Shown here piece by piece: positions 21,207 to 32,184 of a stretch of 64,000 bases of DNA. The stretch's first letter is position 1, and the number at the start of each line of letters is the position of its first letter. The notes beneath the pieces were generated by a model. The model made no database searches. It saw nothing but the letters and a program-made list of their open reading frames with translations, and was not told where the DNA came from. Made by a program: the position numbers and the translations under genes. Source of the stretch: Sipunculus nudus (lineage: Eukaryota > Annelida > Sipuncula > Golfingiida > Sipunculidae); assembly GCA_026874595.1 (NCBI GenBank), contig CM049307.1, forward strand, positions 34,638,862 to 34,702,861, written 5' to 3'.

Positions 21207-22816
21207 AGCTCAGCTGACTAAAAGTCATCTGAGCTATAGTCGTGGTCCATTGTCTGTCATTCGTCAGTCCTGCTGACTATCCGTAAGACAGGCACATTTC
21301 GACACCGTTGGACCTATGAATCCAAAATTGGCATACTTTTAGATGTCCCCAAAATTTCCTACCAAACCAAAAACTGGGTCACTGCGACTTTGTTCCTTCC
21401 AAAATTTAGGAAAAACCTCAAATTTCCATTTAAAACCTATTATCACACTTCAGGACTGCCTAATATCAAAACCACTTATCTGTTTTTCTTAATATTTATC
21501 AGAAGTATTCTAATATATATTTCCTATATACATGCCAGAAATTAAGATTGTTAAGTGTAATTTCTAAATATAAGTTATGGGCTTGAACATATTGGACTTT
21601 GTAAAAAATAAGGAAAAATATTTTCTAACTTAACATGTAAAAATTTGAAGCAAGAGACTTTTTTAAGTATAAAACTTTGTTTAATTAAGATTTAATTGTA
21701 TACCCAAAATTAGAAATGAATTTTGTAAATTTTTTGAGTCATTAGCATAAAAATAAATCTGTACCTTAAATTTTGCCCATAAATTTTGCAACTTTTTTTC
21801 CTATGAGGACTTGATTTATTTTTCACTGCATGTAAACATACCTATTTCATTTGTTCAAATCAGAAATTTAAAAATAAAAGCTTGAAAATTAGGCTAGTTA
21901 CTGAATTTTTCCTTGAGGCTATGTTGTAGCCACTTGCTTTGTCCAGATGCAGGCAACTCACTCCTGGTCACTGGAAGTCAGCTATGCCATGCAGGGTTAC
22001 TGATTTGTTACAGTCACTGGGGGACATTCCCTGCAGTGACAGATGTACATTTATTCTCATATCACCCCCCTGTGTTATGCTGTAATTGTAATTGCTTGCA
22101 CTGTATTTCCTTACAAACATTTGTTCATTATTTTCCTGCCTCAGCAGAATTGGAGATCAGGCTTTGTTTGCCCTGTATGTACATGCAGAAGTGTTGTTAA
22201 TCCCACAATCTCCCCATCCCTGCTGCCATTGATTCCTTTGCACCTATGCACTGGGATATTAGTTTATAATGCAAATGTGTACAATTTTGAGCTCAGCTGA
22301 CTTTAAGTCTTCTGAGCTATTGTCGTGGTCCATTGTCCGTCGTCCGTCTGTCCGGATGTCTGTCCGTAAGACTGGGACGTTTCGACACCCTTGGACCTAC
22401 GAATCTGAAATTCGGCATACAGTTAGATGTCCCCTAAATCTCCTACCATGCCGAAAATTGGGTCAATAGGACTTTGTTCCTCAGAGATATTAAGGAAAAA
22501 CCTCAATTTTTTATTAGAAATATATTTTCACACTTCAGGACTGCCTAATATAAAAACCACTCATCTGGTTTTCTTCATATTTACCATTATATTCCTCTAT
22601 ATAGTACCTATGTACATGCCAGATATTAAGTCAGTATTATATAATTTAAAAAAGTTATTGGCCCAAACATAATGGACTTTGTAAAAAAATCAGGAAGATA
22701 TTTGGTCACTTAAGACCAAAAGTGTTAAAGGTAGGGACTCTTTTCCAGTAATACAACTTTAATTAATCAAAATTTTATTGTATACCAAAAATTAGATCAA
22801 AATCTTTTAAATTTTT

Positions 22817-24725
22817 AGCTCAGCTGACTATAAGTCATCTGAGCTATAGTCGTGGTCCATTGTCCGTCGTCCCTCTGTCTGTCCGTCCGTCCGTCCGTCA
22901 GTCCGTCCGTCCGTCCGTCCATCCGTAGATGTGGCACGTTTTGAAACCGTAAGACTTAGGAATCCAAAATTCAGCATAATGTTAGATGTCCCCAAGATCT
23001 CCTACCAAGCCGAAAACTGGGTCTTTGCGACTTCGTTCCTTTGAGAAATTAAGGAAAAACCTCAATTTTTTATTAAAATCCTATTTTCACACTTCAGGAC
23101 TGCCTTATATCAAAACCACTCATCTGTTTTTCCTCATATTTACCATAAATATTCCTCTATATAGTTCCTATGTACATGCCAGAAATTAAGTCTGTAAAGT
23201 ATAGATTCTTTAAGTTATGGGCCCAAACATAATGGACTTTGTAAAAAATCAGGAAAAATAATAACTCACTTAACATGAAAAATTTTGAAACTAGAGTCAA
23301 TTTTATCAACTATATAACTATGTTTAATTAAGATTCAATTGTTTACCCAAAATTAGATCTGAATTTTGTAAATTTTTTAAGTTATTAGCATAAAAAAAAA
23401 TCAGTACCTTAAATTTTGCCCAACTTTGACCATGGCACATTTTTTTCCTGTAAGCACCATTGATTTAATTTTTACAGCATGTAAACATAAATATTTAGTT
23501 TGTCTAAATCTGAAAATTAAAGCTTGAAAATTAAGCTAGTTATTGATTTTTTTTCTGTAGTCACTTGCTTTGATTACAGATGCAGGGTCCCACTCCAGGT
23601 CACTGGAAGTCAGCTATGCCAGGGTTTCCGATTTGTTTCAGTCACTGGGGGAGATCCCCTGCTGTGACAGGTGTACAGTTATTCTCATATCACCACCCCA
23701 ATCACCCCCCCCCCCCCCCCCCCCCCGGCAAACCCACCAAGTGTTATGCAGTAATTGTTATTGTTTTCACTGTATTTCCTTAATTGTAATGCTGTTTCCA
23801 CTCCGATATGCAAAAACTTTCCTTGAAAAAATAATTCAAGGTGTAATCCAGAAGATGCAATGTTGTGTAATGTAGCATTTTTAAAGAAATCAATTTTCTT
23901 TTAAATGATTTTAACAAATATAAATTAACCCATCAGTATGCTTAAATTATTATAAAATATGAAGCACATTATGGATAAATAAAGACACAATTAAAAATTG
24001 TGAAATCTAAATCAAGTATTATTTTTAGATATTTATTGTTTTTACAGATTTAAAAGATATATTTTTGTGGTAAAAAATAAATAAACATTTGTATGCATGA
24101 TGTGGTGTTATCTGACAAGATTGAGATTTTATGATGATGCAATTGAGAGTTATGAATCAACTTTTATATTCAGATATATATGTTATATTGGAAATGTATA
24201 GAAATATTAACTTAATTTAGAAAATAATTGATGTGATAAAAAATCAGGATTTAATACAAACGTTTGTTCATTATTTTCCTGCCTCAGCAGAATTTGAGAT
24301 CAGGCTTTGTTTGCCCTGTTTTATGTTGTTAATTAGCTATATTTCAACTGTATACATTTCATAAAAAAAATACATATATATTTAATAATATATATTATAC
24401 AAAAAAATAGATTCAATTGAACAAATGTGTAAACTACTGAAATGTCAACAGTTAATCGAAAAAACCAACTAATGATCATGGTAATAGTACAGATCATTTG
24501 TTCACAAACTGCTCACATGCTTTAGTTTAAACATTAGGAAACACATGGTCAGGTCACAAAATATTATTTGCAACAATTTCTTGCTCATCAATACAAACCA
24601 ATCATATAAACCAACCATGGCCTTTATTACCTCTTCCTCTTACACTTTATCTCCATTAGATATTATTTTAGATTTTTACCTTCAAGGTTAACGTCAGCTG
24701 AGCACAGTGACCCATAGGTCCCTTG
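22817..24725 (+). mobile_element. Complete family C element, third level
   Basis: About 1.9 kb from AGCTCAGCTGACTATAAG to CAGTGACCCATAGG then TCCCTTG. The host reads AAATCTTTTAAATTTTT to the left and TTTAAATATTGGCAAAAA to the right. The intact copy at 60711-60745 has AAATCTGTTAAATTTTTTTAAATATTGG, so the insertion lies in a T run with no longer duplication. A CCGT/GTCC tetranucleotide run (22876-22920) and a 22-C run (near 23706) are internal. Confidence 0.85.
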
Positions 24726-25971
24726 TTTTAAATATTGGCAAAAATATAAAATTGCTACCTTAAATTTTGCCAAACTTTGGCCACGGCACGTTTTTTTTCC
24801 TGTAAGTACTGTGGATTTAACTTTCACAGCATGTATACATAAGGATTTAATCTGTTAAAATCTGAAATTTGAAAATAAAAGCTGCAAAATTAGGCTAGTT
24901 ATTGAATTTTTTGGAGGCTCTTGTTGTATTCCCTTACATTGTCAAGCAGTCCACTTTGATGACTGTAGGTCATTCAGTGCACATCTCTATGCTCCCCAGG
25001 CTGTTGGCATAATTTTAGATGTCCCCAAAATCTCCTACCATACCGAAAATTGGGTCATTAGGACTTCGTTCCTTCGAGATATTAAGGAAAATACTCCATT
25101 GTTACACTTCAAGGCTGCCTAATATCAAAACCACTGATCTGTTTTTGATCGTATTTAGTATTCACTTTCTTTCATACATTTTCTATGAACAAACCAAAAA
25201 TTAGGTCAGTATTGGGTATTATTTTGAAGTTATGGGCCAAAACATAATGCAATTTTTAAAAAAATCAGGAAATATATTTACTCACCTAAAATGAGAATTG
25301 CTGAACCTAGAGACTTTTTTTCAGGAGTATAACTTTATTTAATCAAGATTCAATTGTTTACCCAAAATTAGATCTGAATTTTGCAAATTTTTCAAGTTAT
25401 AAGCATAAATAAAAAATCAATACCTTAAATTTTGTCCAACTTTGACACTGTTGATTTAATTTTCACAGCATATATACATAAGGATTTAATCTTTTAAAAT
25501 CTGAAATTTCAAAGAAATTGATTGGAAAGAATGGCTTTTATTCATGTTTTCATACACCATGTCAAGTGTTGTTTACATCTAGCCCACCTAGTAGTACAGC
25601 CTTCACTTGCATTATGTAACCCACCCCAGGCAGCTTGCCTTGGGTCAGCCTGGCCACTACCAGCAGGCTTCCCCTCTTCCCTGCACTCCACCCCCCCCCC
25701 CCCAGATGGTGCCTAAACTAAATGAATGTTATTATTTTCTGTATTTGATTCATTCTTATTCAAGGCTATGCTACATTTTAGATTTTGTATTGTACCACCA
25801 GGGTTAAAATGATTAAAGTGTACATTTAATGGTGTCCACAAAGTGGTGTATTGCTATGAAAGTGTGGATGTTCATCAGATAAGTAATTCCTTACTTCAGA
25901 AGAGTAAAAACTTCACCACTTGTGAAATTGACTATTAATTCCAGTAATAAATTAAAACTGGGATAGTAATT
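24726..25971 (+). mobile_element. Second-level family C body, resumed
   Basis: Continues from TTTAAATATTGGCAAAAAT through the GTCCCCAAAATCTCC, TATGGGCC and CACCTAGTAGTACAGCC landmarks, a C run at 25690, and GGGATAGTAATT, where B is inserted. Confidence 0.75.
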
Positions 25972-27163
25972 GTATCCGCCAAAACAGAGTTTAGCGGATA
26001 CTATGTTTTCAGTTGCACACTGCCGCAGCCACCGCCGCCACGTAGGTGTCCGGAGAACTCCTCCGTAACCGCTGGGCGGAATTTTACAAAACCTGGGATT
26101 ATGTTCGGGTCACATGTGAACTACTGCACCCTGATTTTGTTTTGACCTCTGACCTTTCCTCTGCGCTCTGCGTCCGTTTGTGCATCTGTTTCCACACATA
26201 AACCCACATATCTCGGGAACCGTATGACGGATCAGGAAAATTTTTTTAGCACAAATGTAGCCCTTGGAGAGCTTTATAACATACACAAAAAATGGTGGCG
26301 CCACCTGCAACCATGTTTGCACAGTGTGCATCTGTTCGTCTGCCTTGGGTTAAAGCCACTCATATCTCTGCAGTGATTTGACTAATTCAGCTGAAATTTG
26401 GCATGCTTATACATCCTGGATAGCTTTTCTGATTTTATGACAGGTGGCACCACCTACATTCCCGTTTACGCTGCCAACATCCAAGCTCATATCTCGGGAA
26501 CCGTTTGACCGATTTGGCCAAAATTTTGCATGTGTATAGATCTCACATAGCATATCATATGCAAAACTGGTGGCGCCACCTGCAGCCATTTTTGCACAGC
26601 TCCCGTCTGTTTGTCTGCCATGGGATAAAATCACTCATATCTAGGCAGTGGTTTGACATATCTGCCTAAAATTTTGCAGGTTTATACATCCCCGACAGCT
26701 CTCTTGATTTTAAGACAGGTGGCGCCACCTGCATTCTAGTTTATGCAGCAGACATCCAAGCTCATAACTTGGGAACCATTTGACCGATTGGGCCAAAATT
26801 TTGCTTGTGTATAGTTCTCACATAGCTCTTTATCATACTCCACACTGGTGGCGCCACCTTCAACCATTTTTGCACAGCGTCCAACTGTTTTTCTGCCACG
26901 GGCTAAAATCACTCATAAACATTTAGTGGTTTGACTTATATGCCTCAAATTTTGCATATGTATACAACTTGGACAGCTTTCTGGATTTTGTGGTAGGTGG
27001 CGCAACCTACATACACCATTTGGCTGCAGACATCCATGCTAATATGCAACACTTCACTCTATTTCCCCTTGCCACTCAATCCATGCCTCACTTCACCCGT
27101 TCCACTCTGATTTAGGCGGATACACGTAGTCGCTTGTCATCTTATTAGTAACCCGTATTCTAG
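25972..27163 (+). mobile_element. Family B element in family C
   Basis: The 5' hairpin is GTATCCGCCAAAAC with GTTTAGCGGATAC. Three to four core units with GGTGGCGCCACC follow. The 3' end is TTAGGCGGATACACGTAG and GTATTCTAG. Left flank is GATAGTAATT and right flank TTAACACAATGATG. The intact relative at about 61995-62020 reads GATAGTAATTAGCACAATG, so a single TT became present on both sides. Confidence 0.88.
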
Positions 27164-28554
27164 TTAACACAATGATGTTGTTTGTCCCTCATTCAACCAA
27201 CAGTGTGTATACTTTATTTGAAAAGATGTTTTATTTTATCAAATTTACTTTTATTTTATTTTGGTGAATAAGATTAAGCATGTACTGAAAACTCCAAGGT
27301 GCAAAACTTTTTAATAGTGATTCAAGGAATATTCTTTTAGATGCCATGTTGTGGCATTATTTTCTTTTAAATTCAGTTTAAACATTTATGCTTTAAAAAT
27401 AATAAAGTATATGTGTATGCATTATATGACCTAATATGATTGCAACTTTTGCAAAAATTCTAATATTTTAACTTATAGTTTCAGTTTTTTACTCTGTATA
27501 TATAATGATTGCAACTTTTGCAACAATTCTAAAAATTTAATTTATATTTTCAGGTTTTTTTTATTAAAAATTTATAAAACATGTAAATAAAAAAATGATA
27601 AAAACTTCTTAATGGAAAAGTGGATATGCTTAAAAAAATTTGCTTATATATAAATTTAAATGCATTATTTCCTTGAAAGTGAAATAAAGGTATTAGTTCA
27701 TTCCGTCCACTTGCCTGTCCATCTGTAAATTTTCATATGCATCACAGTATCTCAAAACCTTTACTGTTTTTCTTCATGACAGTCTTGTCAGAGTATTAGT
27801 TTGCAATCATATATTTAGAACTTTACTATAACCAAGTAGGAGGGCCCCTTTCCTCTTAGCTTTTCATATTCTTATATAAATGAAAAACATTACAATAGAT
27901 TATTTCTACATCCACCTTCGTGCTGCCCTCACTTTTCCCTTCTCCAAACCCCATCCCAAAGTCACCCTCAGTATTAGCAAGAACAAGATGAATCAGATAT
28001 ATTCATACTTTAATATTTTGTATAACTATTCGTCCATAGGTACCTATGTACATGCCAGAAATTATGTCAATATTGTGCAATATGTAGACATAGTGGGCAT
28101 CACAATAATGTACCTTGTCAAGACTAAGGAGATATTGTGTCATACAGTCACAAATTCATAAATCACTTCATCAGCATAGTTAATCATAACATCATATCTG
28201 TCAAATTGAAAGCTTGCAGACTAACATACACTTTAGATCCTTCAACAAATAGCCTTATCATCATTCTGCTACTGCCTATTACTGCTGTCATTGCATTCAT
28301 ATTTGCTCAAATATATCACAATTTTCAACCCCTTCTAAATAAATAAAAAATAAACCACTATATTTTACTCTTTTAATCCATCAGTCAGGTAATTTTTTTT
28401 TATCATTTACTCACATATTACATTACATCCCTTTATAATAGCCCAACATGTCCATGATATTCATAAGCTTTATCAACTCGATATAGTATCACAGTGGAGA
28501 AACATTTATAGTCCAATGACGATCAGCTGAGCGCCGTGACCCATGGGTCCCTTG
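27164..28554 (+). mobile_element. Second-level family C 3' part
   Basis: Contains GTTTGTCCCTCATTCAACC, GCATAATATGACC-type and GAAAGTGAAATAAAGG landmarks. Two tandem pieces with TGATTGCAACTTTTGCAA occur at 27440 and 27508. A 3' stretch of about 600 bp leads to the terminus at 28554. Confidence 0.7.
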
Positions 28555-29297
28555 TTTTAATTTAAAAAAATAAATGGATTAGAAAAAATTAACATCTGAT
28601 TGAAACATATTCATAAAGTGATCTGCTGTGTCCATCATCTCTCCGTTATCATTAAATATATATTAATTATGAAATGTTTCCTATAAGAACTGTTGAAATA
28701 ACTTTCATATGCTGTATGTGTATGGATTTAAGCTATTGAAGTCTAAAATATGGAAGCAACTTATATATTCAGTTGTGTAATATTGCAGATGTGAAACTTT
28801 AATCCCATGATTCAACCCGCCCCCCCCCTTCCCCCACACACACACACATGCACATACCACCATCACCAAGTCCTTGCATCTGTGGACTGGGGACATTAGT
28901 TATATTTCAGCTGTTTTTTATATTTACATTTTATAAAACAAAAATATACATATATTTAATAATATATATATTATAAAAATTAGGTCCAGTTGAACAAACG
29001 TGTTAACTACTAAACTGTGAACAATTTATCAAAGAGCAAACCAGTGATCATGGTAATAATATACATCTTACTGGCACAAACTGCTCACATGCTTCAATTT
29101 TAACATTAGGAAATGCATGGTTTGGTCACAAAATATTATTTGCAATAATTTCTTACTCATCAGTACAAACCAATAATGTCAACTAGGCATGGCCTATATT
29201 ACCTTTTCCTCCGAGACTTAATCTAGATTTGATATTATTTTAGATTTTTACCTTCAAGGTCAACTTTAGCTGAGCACAGTGACCCATTGGTCCCTTG

Positions 29298-29640
29298 TTT
29301 CAAGTTTTTACACATTTTTTTCTCCTTTTTCTTGGAACTTCAAAGATGCAGTTGTCCTTTGGCAGGGTGCAAATGGTAACCATTCAACCTAGAATCTTTT
29401 AATTTGACATCCAGTGAGGTCTATGAAAAATCTCCTTCGAAACCTGAAATAAGGTCTTCATTTCCCATATCCTTTGAGCTATAGGGCTTGTAAATATGCC
29501 TTAGTATAATTAGAAATTTGATACAAAACCTCCAGTTACTGAACAACTTATGCATTCATCACCATGATTCTTTGCATGCACATTCATCATGGAGTGTTTC
29601 ATCAATTCCTGCAGACTGGTGGCACCACCTGGATTTTTAA
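29298..29640 (+). mobile_element. Family D core fragment
   Basis: One D core unit: GGGTGCAAATGGTAACC, AGAATCTTTTAATTTGACA, AGTATAATTAGAAATTTGA, GCAGACTGGTGGCACCACC. It has no termini and ends 44 bp before the next exon acceptor. Confidence 0.75.
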
Positions 29641-29683
29641 AAATTTCTATGCTGTGATTTTGAACTGGATGTTTATATTTCAG

Positions 29684-29825
29684 AATGAAGACCATTAAGA
29701 GAAAGGGGAACATCAAGGGACTTGAGGAGAGTTCCAGTACACCACCTAAGAGGATAAAGACAGACACAAAGGGAGCAAGTACATCCAAAACGCTGCACAG
29801 TAAAGAAGAAATAAAAATACAAAAG
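29684..29825 (+). CDS. KIF4-like gene, basic exon before CXC domain
   Basis: The acceptor TTTATATTTCAG ends at 29683. After one base of a split codon the frame gives 47 codons, MKTIKRKGNIKGLEES then SSSTPPKRIKTDTKGAS and a Lys/Glu-rich end HSKEEIKIQK. The exon closes on a whole codon at AAG|GTGAGG (29826). It is rich in Lys, Ser and Thr with a PPKRIK motif, as in the disordered nuclear-localising region before the cysteine-rich tail of chromokinesins. The first methionine could be a start only if the upstream exon is untranslated. Otherwise the exon is internal and the kinesin motor lies upstream, unrecognised in this window. Phase 0 at its end matches the phase of the next exon exactly. Confidence 0.65.
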
Positions 29826-30544
29826 GTGAGGTAATGTGCATTTAATCTGCACCAGGTGAGAAAAGAAAACCCAACTCATGAACTCTTTAGAGAATAAGGA
29901 GTGTATAAAGTGCCCCCTGTTTAAGATGATATAACTTAGTCTCACATAACAAAAGTACTATAAAAACTGAAAAGCAGTCTGAGAATAGATACCACAAGAA
30001 TGTTCTGGATAACCAGATGCAGAAGATTAAAAGGATTATAATGAAACTGGTCAGTTTGGTTTCTTATATATAAAAAAAGTGTGTTTTAGTTCACTAGCTT
30101 GATGGTTGCATCACAGTTAAGCTTGCCCCTTCAGAACAAAGGTGCATTAATTAGGTTGCACCAGTGCAAATTGCAGTGGGTTGAAATTTCCATATTGTTC
30201 AGAAATACACTTTAAAGGTCCTCTAATTCAGGACAAACTAATGAACCAAGCCACAGTGGTAAAGAATCCCTAAAATAAATTTAATGGACTACTGCTTGGA
30301 TGTTGTGCTATAAAAAATTTGACAATTTTTCACAGCTTTTTGAGCGAATGAACATCAAGATCAAGAAGTCATATGATGATTTGTGTCATTTATGACTGGA
30401 ACAAAACCCTGACTTGAAACCAATGTACTGGGGATGAGAAATGATCCACATTCCTCATTGGTTAGACAAGTAAGCAACAATTCAGGGTCACCATCTGCTA
30501 CAGTGAAACCTGTGTAATAAGACCACCCATGGCACTTGCCAAAA
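29826..30544. other. Intron, low-copy
   Basis: No supported exon. Two short open stretches at about 29930-30070 (QSENRYHKNVLDNQ) and after TTTTTCACAG at 30337 (FERMNIKIKKSYDD, then TGA) look protein-like but lack paired splice sites. They are left as unassigned. Confidence 0.4.
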
Positions 30545-31040
30545 GTTGACTATAAGTCATCTGAGCTACAATTGTGGCCCTTTGTCTGTCAGTCCGCCAG
30601 CTATCCAGCCTTTAACAGGGCACGTTTTGAAACCGTTGTACCTATACGAATCCAAAATTATGCATACAGTTAGATATTCCCAAAATCTCCTACCATATAG
30701 AAAACTGGGTCACTATAGGACTTCGTTCCTTTGAGATATCAAGGATATCAAGGAAAAACCTCTGTTTACCCAAGGAGTTTACAGGACTGGAGTAACAACT
30801 GTCAGAAGCCCTGCCAGGTTGTGAGTGTCAGTCGTGCGCTAATTGCAATTAAGACATGATAAGCCCATTAACTCTATTGTACGCCTATTGTGCCGCGTCG
30901 TCAGGCGCAGCGGCGGCACGGCCTTTGATAAAGCGAGCCTGCTAGATGTTACTTCTGCGGTCAGCTGTAGCTCGCTGAAGCGGAGAGCGATATATCCAGT
31001 AACTGAGCAGTAAATCACTGGAATAACATTGACCGGAATT

Positions 31041-31189
31041 ATGAATGCGCAAATGGTTTGTTTTGTCAAGAATTATGCGCAACAAATATATCTAGAGAGG
31101 TCTCGTGTTGAGGAATCACTTGACCAATTTTTGGATAGATGCGGACACTCTACATCAACTTATGCCGTGATTCATGACGGACGACTGGT
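31041..31189 (+). CDS. Short unassigned exon-like frame inside the transposon
   Basis: From ATG at 31041 the frame reads MNAQMVCFVKNYAQQIY, then ERSRVEESLDQFLDRCG and HSTSTYAVIHDGRL, closing at a strong donor CTG|GTAAGT. It is not low complexity and would form amphipathic helices. No family is recognised. A plausible downstream acceptor is TTGGAATTTCAG at 31680, but joining in phase 0 there gives a stop after four codons; another frame after 31680 stays open for about 45 codons to TGA. It may be a captured or remnant exon of the transposon; function unknown. Confidence 0.35.
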
Positions 31190-31678
31190 AAGTGTAAACC
31201 TTACTTTCCCTGAATAACTTCGGAATTATAAAAAATTCCATCAGTTCCAACACTTCTGACTTATATTAATAATTGGCCATGTATTATAGTATTCTGACGA
31301 TAAAAAAAAATTTTTAGCTTATGCTCGGATGACTTTCATTTTGATGGATAACAGCATGCCATTGTCCGCTCTGTCACTGACGGCGTTGTTCTCGTATTAT
31401 CGCCCATATGTACCGCAGCAAGCTATAGCTCAGGCGTCATTAGCAACGAAACCTTCACACACGTTTCCCACACATATGGAAATATGGTGTTCAAACTTAT
31501 GATTGTTTAAAAAATTTATATTAAGTACTACCGGAGATAAATTTCGGGAGAAACTTACTCATCCCTGTCAAAATATTTATAAAAATACCGGTACTATAAA
31601 ATCCAGTAATTATTTTGTTAAACTGTGGAAACATTTTTATCGCATTGAGTTTTAATGTACACTTTTATTTGGAATTTC

Positions 31679-31830
31679 AGTGGGTCTCGCGTTAGTTCAC
31701 ATTGGTGGTCTCCGGGAACTAACGAGCTGTTCCGAAGTCACGCCGAAGGGTGGTCTCTCGCGCTGAATCAATTAGCGCCGGGCTTATCAGCGGCATCTCT
31801 GTGTGCCATTGAGCAGTGAGTTTTATGACC
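31679..31830. other. Second GC-rich block of the transposon
   Basis: Contains the inverted pair CGTTAGTTC and GAACTAACG (about 31689-31723), a 9-bp perfect stem. A frame after it is open (GSRVSSHWWSPGTNELF onwards) to TGA at about 31817. Could be a hairpin used by the element or a remnant exon. Confidence 0.35.
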
Positions 31831-32184
31831 CCCGTCAGCAACATCCGACACGGCCAGACTCTCACTTGATACTCCATCCCTGTAAACTCCTTGGTTTACC
31901 ATTAAAAACCCATTGTTACAATTCACGACTGAATAATATCAAAACCACTGATCTGATTTTGATCATATTTAGTATGCTTATTGTTCCACACATTTTCTAT
32001 GTACATCCCAAAAATTAGGTCAGTATTGCATAACATGTTGAAGTTATGGGCCTGAACATAATGCACCTTATAAAAGTCGAGAAATATATTTACTCAACAT
32101 AAGAATTGCTGAAGTTAGAAATTTTTTTTTCTGGGGTATAACTTTATTTAATCAAGATATACAATTGTGAATTTTGCAATTTTT

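Larger units (their letters stand above)
22290..28554 (+). mobile_element. Second-level family C element
   Basis: Starts AGCTCAGCTGACTTTAAG and ends GATCAGCTGAGCGCCGTG, CCATGGGTCCCTTG at 28554. It hosts the C copy 22817-24725 and the B copy 25972-27163. Its own sequence rejoins cleanly across both. Confidence 0.75.
21207..29297 (+). mobile_element. Outer family C element of a four-level nest
   Basis: Starts at AGCTCAGCTGACTAAAAG (21207). It is interrupted after AATGTGTACAATTTT (22289) and resumes at 28555 with TTAAAAAAATAAATGG. It ends at AGCTGAGCACAGTGACC...GGTCCCTTG (29297). The uninterrupted equivalent at about 50625-50660 (AATGTGTAAAAAATTATTTTATTAAAAAAATAATTGG) shows what the site looked like before insertion. 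Confidence 0.7.
30771..31893. mobile_element. 1.12-kb terminal-inverted-repeat DNA transposon
   Basis: The ends are CAAGGAGTTTACAGG (30771) and CCTGTAAACTCCTTG (31893), a perfect 15-bp inverted pair. Similarity continues inward (TGGAGTA in both). The host family C sequence gives GTTTACC on both sides (30764-30770 and 31894-31900) where intact copies have one, a 7-bp target duplication, or 8 with one mismatch. The interior is CpG-rich, unlike its surroundings. Termini CA..TG and a 7-8 bp duplication fit hAT- or P-like superfamilies. No full transposase is present. Confidence 0.85.

Noticed and set aside
22876-22920. GTCC/CCGT run as a candidate CRISPR-like or regulatory array
   Set aside because: Simple tetranucleotide expansion seen at the same place in several C copies (53055, 39145); no spacers.
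30337-30395. Exon after TTTTTCACAG reading FERMNIKIKKSYDD to a stop
   Set aside because: Phase would fit the exon ending at 29825 as an alternative terminal exon, but there is no motif or polyadenylation evidence, and the downstream CXC exon fits the same phase better.
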